Shown: one piece after another, positions 61,195-64,000 of the stretch | Numbering within the stretch: the stretch's first letter is position 1 | Layout: the number at the start of each line of letters is the position of its first letter | From: Udaeobacter sp963725505 | GTDB taxonomy: Bacteria; Verrucomicrobiota; Verrucomicrobiia; Chthoniobacterales; UBA10450 | DNA length: 64,000 bases | Assembly (NCBI GenBank): GCA_963725505.1 | Contig: CAVRYN010000006.1 | Location: forward strand, 124,001 to 188,000 | Reading direction: 5' to 3' | Position numbers and translations under genes: made by a program | Notes under the pieces: model-generated | The model's database searches: none | Seen by the model: only the letters and a program-made list of their open reading frames with translations | Told to the model about the DNA's origin: nothing

Positions 61195-61857
61195 TTAGTA
61201 TTGTGCCGGAACTTGTGCGGAAAGTCGCGGATTCGCATTCGCAATGGGCTCGTAAAATCTTAGCGCCTCGATGTCACTGCCAAGTTCGCGCAGCGGGTAA
61301 AGACCTTTTGCAGAGCCGGCGCCCGGATCGGCAATAAGGTAATCGAAGCCGTCCTTACCCGCGATCACGACAAAGTGAGTCACACCGCCCGGCAATCGTA
61401 CTCGCACGATGACGGGATTGCCACGGCTGAGGTTCGAATCGATCAGCTGATACGACGGCAGGTCTTCGTACACGTGCCGAACGCGATCCGGCGCGAACCA
61501 CGCCGCACGGTCCCAATAAATCCAGCCGTTCTCGGTGTATCCGTCAACCAGGGGTAAAAACCAGTTTAATCGCTGCGGATCGACGTCGATGCCATAAAAC
61601 TTGAATACCATCGCCGCGGCAGCCACTGCGCAGCCTTCGCCGCCGAGGGTGCCGTTCTCTGCCACGCCACCCAGCGGGTCATCGCGCCATTTTTCCTCCG
61701 ACTGACGGAACGACGGCACCGCCAGCTCGACCCGATGGAAAAAATAACGCCCGCCGCGCGGTGAGAGTTTTCGTTTCCAAGTCCAGTCGATGTGCACCGC
61801 GAGCGCGGCAACAAGCAGAACGACAACGACAATGATGAAAGGCAAGCCGCGCTTCAC
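61195..61857 (-). CDS. C39-like papain-fold peptidase, membrane anchored
   Basis: 220 residues. One N-terminal membrane span (PFIIVVVVLLVAALAVHI), then a C39_2-type domain: catalytic Cys in GGEGCAVAAAAMVFKFYG, His in GGVTHFVVIAGKDG and Asp in LIADPGAG. The oxyanion Gln is in SFRQSEEKW. Likely a periplasmic cysteine peptidase or an inactive relative acting on leader peptides or cell-wall peptides. It lies 60 bases upstream of the lipase maturation factor gene on the same strand, so co-transcription is possible. Confidence 0.8.
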   Translation of the reverse strand: MKRGLPFIIVVVVLLVAALAVHIDWTWKRKLSPRGGRYFFHRVELAVPSFRQSEEKWRDDPLGGVAENGTLGGEGCAVAAAAMVFKFYGIDVDPQRLNWFLPLVDGYTENGWIYWDRAAWFAPDRVRHVYEDLPSYQLIDSNLSRGNPVIVRVRLPGGVTHFVVIAGKDGFDYLIADPGAGSAKGLYPLRELGSDIEALRFYEPIANANPRLSAQVPAQY

Positions 61858-61948
61858 ACTGCGAACTTAAACGCGTCCCGATCATGCTTTCAACGTGCGA
61901 GGTCAAAACAAGTTGCGTCACTGCTCTGATAATGCTGATTTCACTCTG

Positions 61949-63137
61949 ATGACCTGGGGCCATCAACTTCGTCTCGCGAAGCGCATGGCGCGTCTCGGTA
62001 CCGAGACCGCTTTCGAAGTGTTGGTGAAGGCACAAGGCGCTGGAGGCACAAGGGCGCGATATTATCCATCTCGAGATCGGCGAACCGGATTTCGATACGC
62101 CGGCCAACATCATCGACGCGGGATGCGACGCGCTGCACAAGGGCTTCACACATTACGGGCCGTCCGCCGGTCTGCCGCAGCTGCGCGAGATCATCGCGCA
62201 ACACGTGAGCGAGACGCGCCGAGTAAACGTTACACCAGACGAAGTGGTCGTTGTCCCCGGCGGCAAGCCGATCATCTTCTTCAGCATCCTCGCGCTCGTG
62301 GAAGACGGCGATGAGGTCATCTATCCAAATCCCGGATTCCCGATTTACGAGTCGATGATCAATTACGTCGGCGCGAAAGCGGTGCCGATCCGGTTGCGCG
62401 AGGAGATGGATTTCCGGCTCGATGTCGATGAGCTCTCTGGGCTGATCAACGATCGCACGAAGTTAATCATCCTGAATTCGCCGCAGAATCCGACTGGCGG
62501 CGTGCTGACAAGGAGCGACATCGACGGCATCGCGCGCGCGATCGGCGATCGCAACATCATGGTGTTAAGCGACGAGATCTACAGCCGCCTCATCTTCGAA
62601 GGTGAGCATCATTCCATCATGTCGGTGGACGGCATGAAGGAGCGCTGCATTTTGCTCGATGGTTTCTCCAAGACCTATGCCATGACTGGTTGGCGCATGG
62701 GCTACGGCGTGATGCGCGCTGATCTGGCGACGCACATCGCGCGACTGATGACCAACTCCAGCTTCCTGCACCGCAAGCTTCACGCAAATCGCCGGTATCG
62801 AAGCGCTGCGCGGCCCGCAGGATTCGGTCGACGCAGATGTGCGCCGAGTTCAAGAAACGGCGCGACGTGATGGTCGCCGGTCTCAACAAGATCAAAGGTT
62901 TCTCCTGCCGCTTGCCCAAGGGCGCGTTCTACGTTTTCCCCAACATCACGCAGACCGGTTGGCCATCGAAGAAACTGGCCGACGCGCTGCTCGACGACGC
63001 CGGCGTCGCCGCGCTGTCCGGTACCGCCTTCGGCGCATTTCGGCGAAGGCTATTTGCGCTTCAGCGTGGCCAACTCGATCGAGAACATCGAGAAAGCGCT
63101 TGATCGCGTCGAGACTTGGACAAAGAAGAATTTGTAG
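61949..63137 (+). CDS. Pyridoxal-phosphate aminotransferase, class I/II (four frameshifts)
   Basis: Aspartate-aminotransferase-type fold I enzyme. Pieces joined in order: RMARLGTETAFEVLVKAQ; ALEAQGRDIIHLEIGEPDFD with THYGPSAGLPQLR; SPQNPTGGV; VLSDEIYSRL; and the PLP-lysine SKTYAMTGWRMGYG. After further slips follow SCTASFTQIAGIEALRGPQD; MCAEFKKRRDVMVAGLNKI; and FGEGYLRFSVANSIENIEKA. Single extra bases lie near 62033, 62764, 62836 and 63038. Corrected length is about 395 residues. Four separate single-base insertions in an otherwise perfect gene point to sequencing error. Amino-acid substrate not determinable. Confidence 0.85.
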
Positions 63138-63159
63138 GCGGTCAACGACGGTGTGCCTC

Positions 63160-63262
63160 TCCTCCTCGACTGAGGAGAGGGGGAGGGTGAGGAGTCGAAT
63201 GCATTCGTGAAGGCGCGTTTACGGATCACCCTCACCTCGATCCTCTCCCGAACAAAGGAGAG
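63160..63262. repeat. Intergenic inverted repeat with CTCTCC/GGAGAG arms
   Basis: Contains CCTCTCCTCCTCGACTGAG, GGAGAGGGGGAGGGTGAGG and, on the right, ATCACCCTCACCTCGATCC with CTCTCC. The GGGTGAGG and CCTCACCC blocks are inverted relative to each other. A very common type of environmental intergenic repeat. Confidence 0.6.
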
Positions 63263-63304
63263 GAAGATACGCGCGATCGCATTGGTGCTTGGGTAAACAA
63301 ACAT

Positions 63305-63367
63305 CTGTAGGGCAACCGCTCCGGTTGCCGGTTCCAAGGGTCAGCAGGCGATGCGCCTGCCCTACAG
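63305..63367. repeat. REPIN-like element, family E
   Basis: Bounded by CTGTAGGGC and GCCCTACAG with two inner hairpins, GGCAACCGctccGGTTGCC and GGCaggcgatgcGCC. A partial further copy (GCGCCCTACAG) follows at 63384. No gene between 63138 and 63551. Confidence 0.7.
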
Positions 63368-63551
63368 TTATCCATCCACGGTCGCGCCCTACAGATTCAA
63401 CCCTGTTCATTTTGTAAATCCTGTCTAGTTTGAAATTCGCTCGCTGCCCACGCTCACTCACTGCTACCCTCGCAGCTTAACCTTCTATGTCGCTCATCCC
63501 ATTCGCTCCATTCCTGCGTTCTTGGTTTCCTGATTAGATTCTTCTGCAGTT

Positions 63552-64000
63552 ATGACTGACAAGAAACGTTTCCGCGTCTTTGCTACCTCGCGCATCGGCG
63601 ATGCCGGCCGAGAACCGTCTGCGCGAGCGCGGCTACGATCTCGAGGTTTTCCAAGGCCCCGAGGCGCCGCCGAAGAAATTGATCATCGAGAAAGTGAAGA
63701 GCGGCATCGACGGCTTGATCACTACGCTCCGCGATCCGATCGACGCCGAGGTGTTCGAAGCAGGGAAGGGGACGCTCAAGGTCGTGGCGCAGATCGCCGT
63801 CGGCTTCGACAACATCAACCGCGCCGACGCGAACAAATACAAGATCCCGTTCACGAACACGGCCGACGTGCTCACCGAAGCGACCGCCGAGTTCGCATTT
63901 TTCATGATGGGCATGCTCGCGCGCAAGATGTGGCAGAGTGAGCGACTGGTGCGCGAACAGAAGTGGCCGTCGTGGCACCCATTCCTGCCGTTCCTCGGCG
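63552..64000 (+). CDS. D-isomer-specific 2-hydroxyacid dehydrogenase, 3' end outside window (one frameshift)
   Basis: MTDKKRFRVFATSRI, then after one extra base at 63598-63600 MPAENRLRERGYDLEVF, DGLITTLRDPIDAEVF, KVVAQIAVGFDNIN and TNTADVLTEATAEFAFFMM. This is the N-terminal catalytic/substrate domain of glyoxylate/hydroxypyruvate reductase or D-glycerate dehydrogenase; the NAD-binding GxGxxG lies beyond the window. The last visible residues are WHPFLPFLG, just before that motif. Confidence 0.88.

Overview
The window looks like chromosomal sequence of an uncultured, moderately GC-rich Gram-negative soil bacterium, most likely Verrucomicrobiota (Chthoniobacterales / Candidatus Udaeobacter type). 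This rests on the kinds of exported proteins present (DUF2911, large PIG-L deacetylase, BNR-repeat protein, lipase maturation factor), a bacillithiol gene cluster, and dense intergenic palindromic repeats. The taxonomy is inference. No rRNA operon, CRISPR array, intact transposase or prophage was recognised. One tRNA (Lys, CTT) is present.

Layout. 0-10 kb is housekeeping: the end of a P1 peptidase, a fatty acid desaturase, a HAD phosphatase, rlmN, an ECF sigma/anti-sigma pair and an M1 aminopeptidase. 10.4-18.3 kb holds rpmH (frameshifted), tRNA-Lys and a tightly packed minus-strand operon (DUF2911, PIG-L deacetylase, 39-aa membrane peptide, SLC5 symporter, short BshC-like protein, BshA). This operon could supply or salvage bacillithiol-type thiols. 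18.3-19.5 kb has no credible gene but many strong hairpins. 19.5-27 kb holds two tiny membrane proteins, a CPBP protease, nadE, a NarL-type two-component pair and a cytochrome-b/sulfite-oxidase-like fusion. 27-33 kb is accessory: a thiC tail joined to a TIR-like/Mrr-type nuclease gene, a second nuclease, a convergent winged-helix/TIR-like gene, a further unknown gene, decayed gene scraps and a winged-helix regulator bracketed by two near-identical palindromes. 33-39.7 kb holds DUF4326, a SWIM-SNF2 helicase and a MerB-like gene with an in-frame TGA. 40-45 kb is a patchwork of unknown genes with fragments of acyl-CoA ligases and cupins. 45-64 kb returns to ordinary metabolism: adenylate cyclase-TPR, VOC, NIPSNAP, aldo-keto reductase, SDR, cupin, acetyltransferase, GH13 amylase, lipase maturation factor, C39-like peptidase, aminotransferase and a 2-hydroxyacid dehydrogenase cut by the window end.

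Three observations stand out. (1) The MerB-like gene at 38312-38989 carries UGA exactly where the catalytic Cys159 of MerB falls, followed at the right distance by a hairpin with a GGUC loop, so it is probably a selenoprotein. (2) A palindromic element of 30-39 bp, encoding ATGRIRRG or a variant, sits in frame inside three unrelated coding sequences, like Rickettsia palindromic elements. (3) The 1 kb of hairpin-rich non-coding sequence at 18.5-19.5 kb may be a large structured RNA.

Caution: about twenty single-base indels break conserved genes across the whole window, including rpmH, nadE and four in one aminotransferase. This pattern fits an unpolished long-read or low-coverage metagenome assembly better than gene decay. 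I therefore give such genes as single spans and state where the frame changes.
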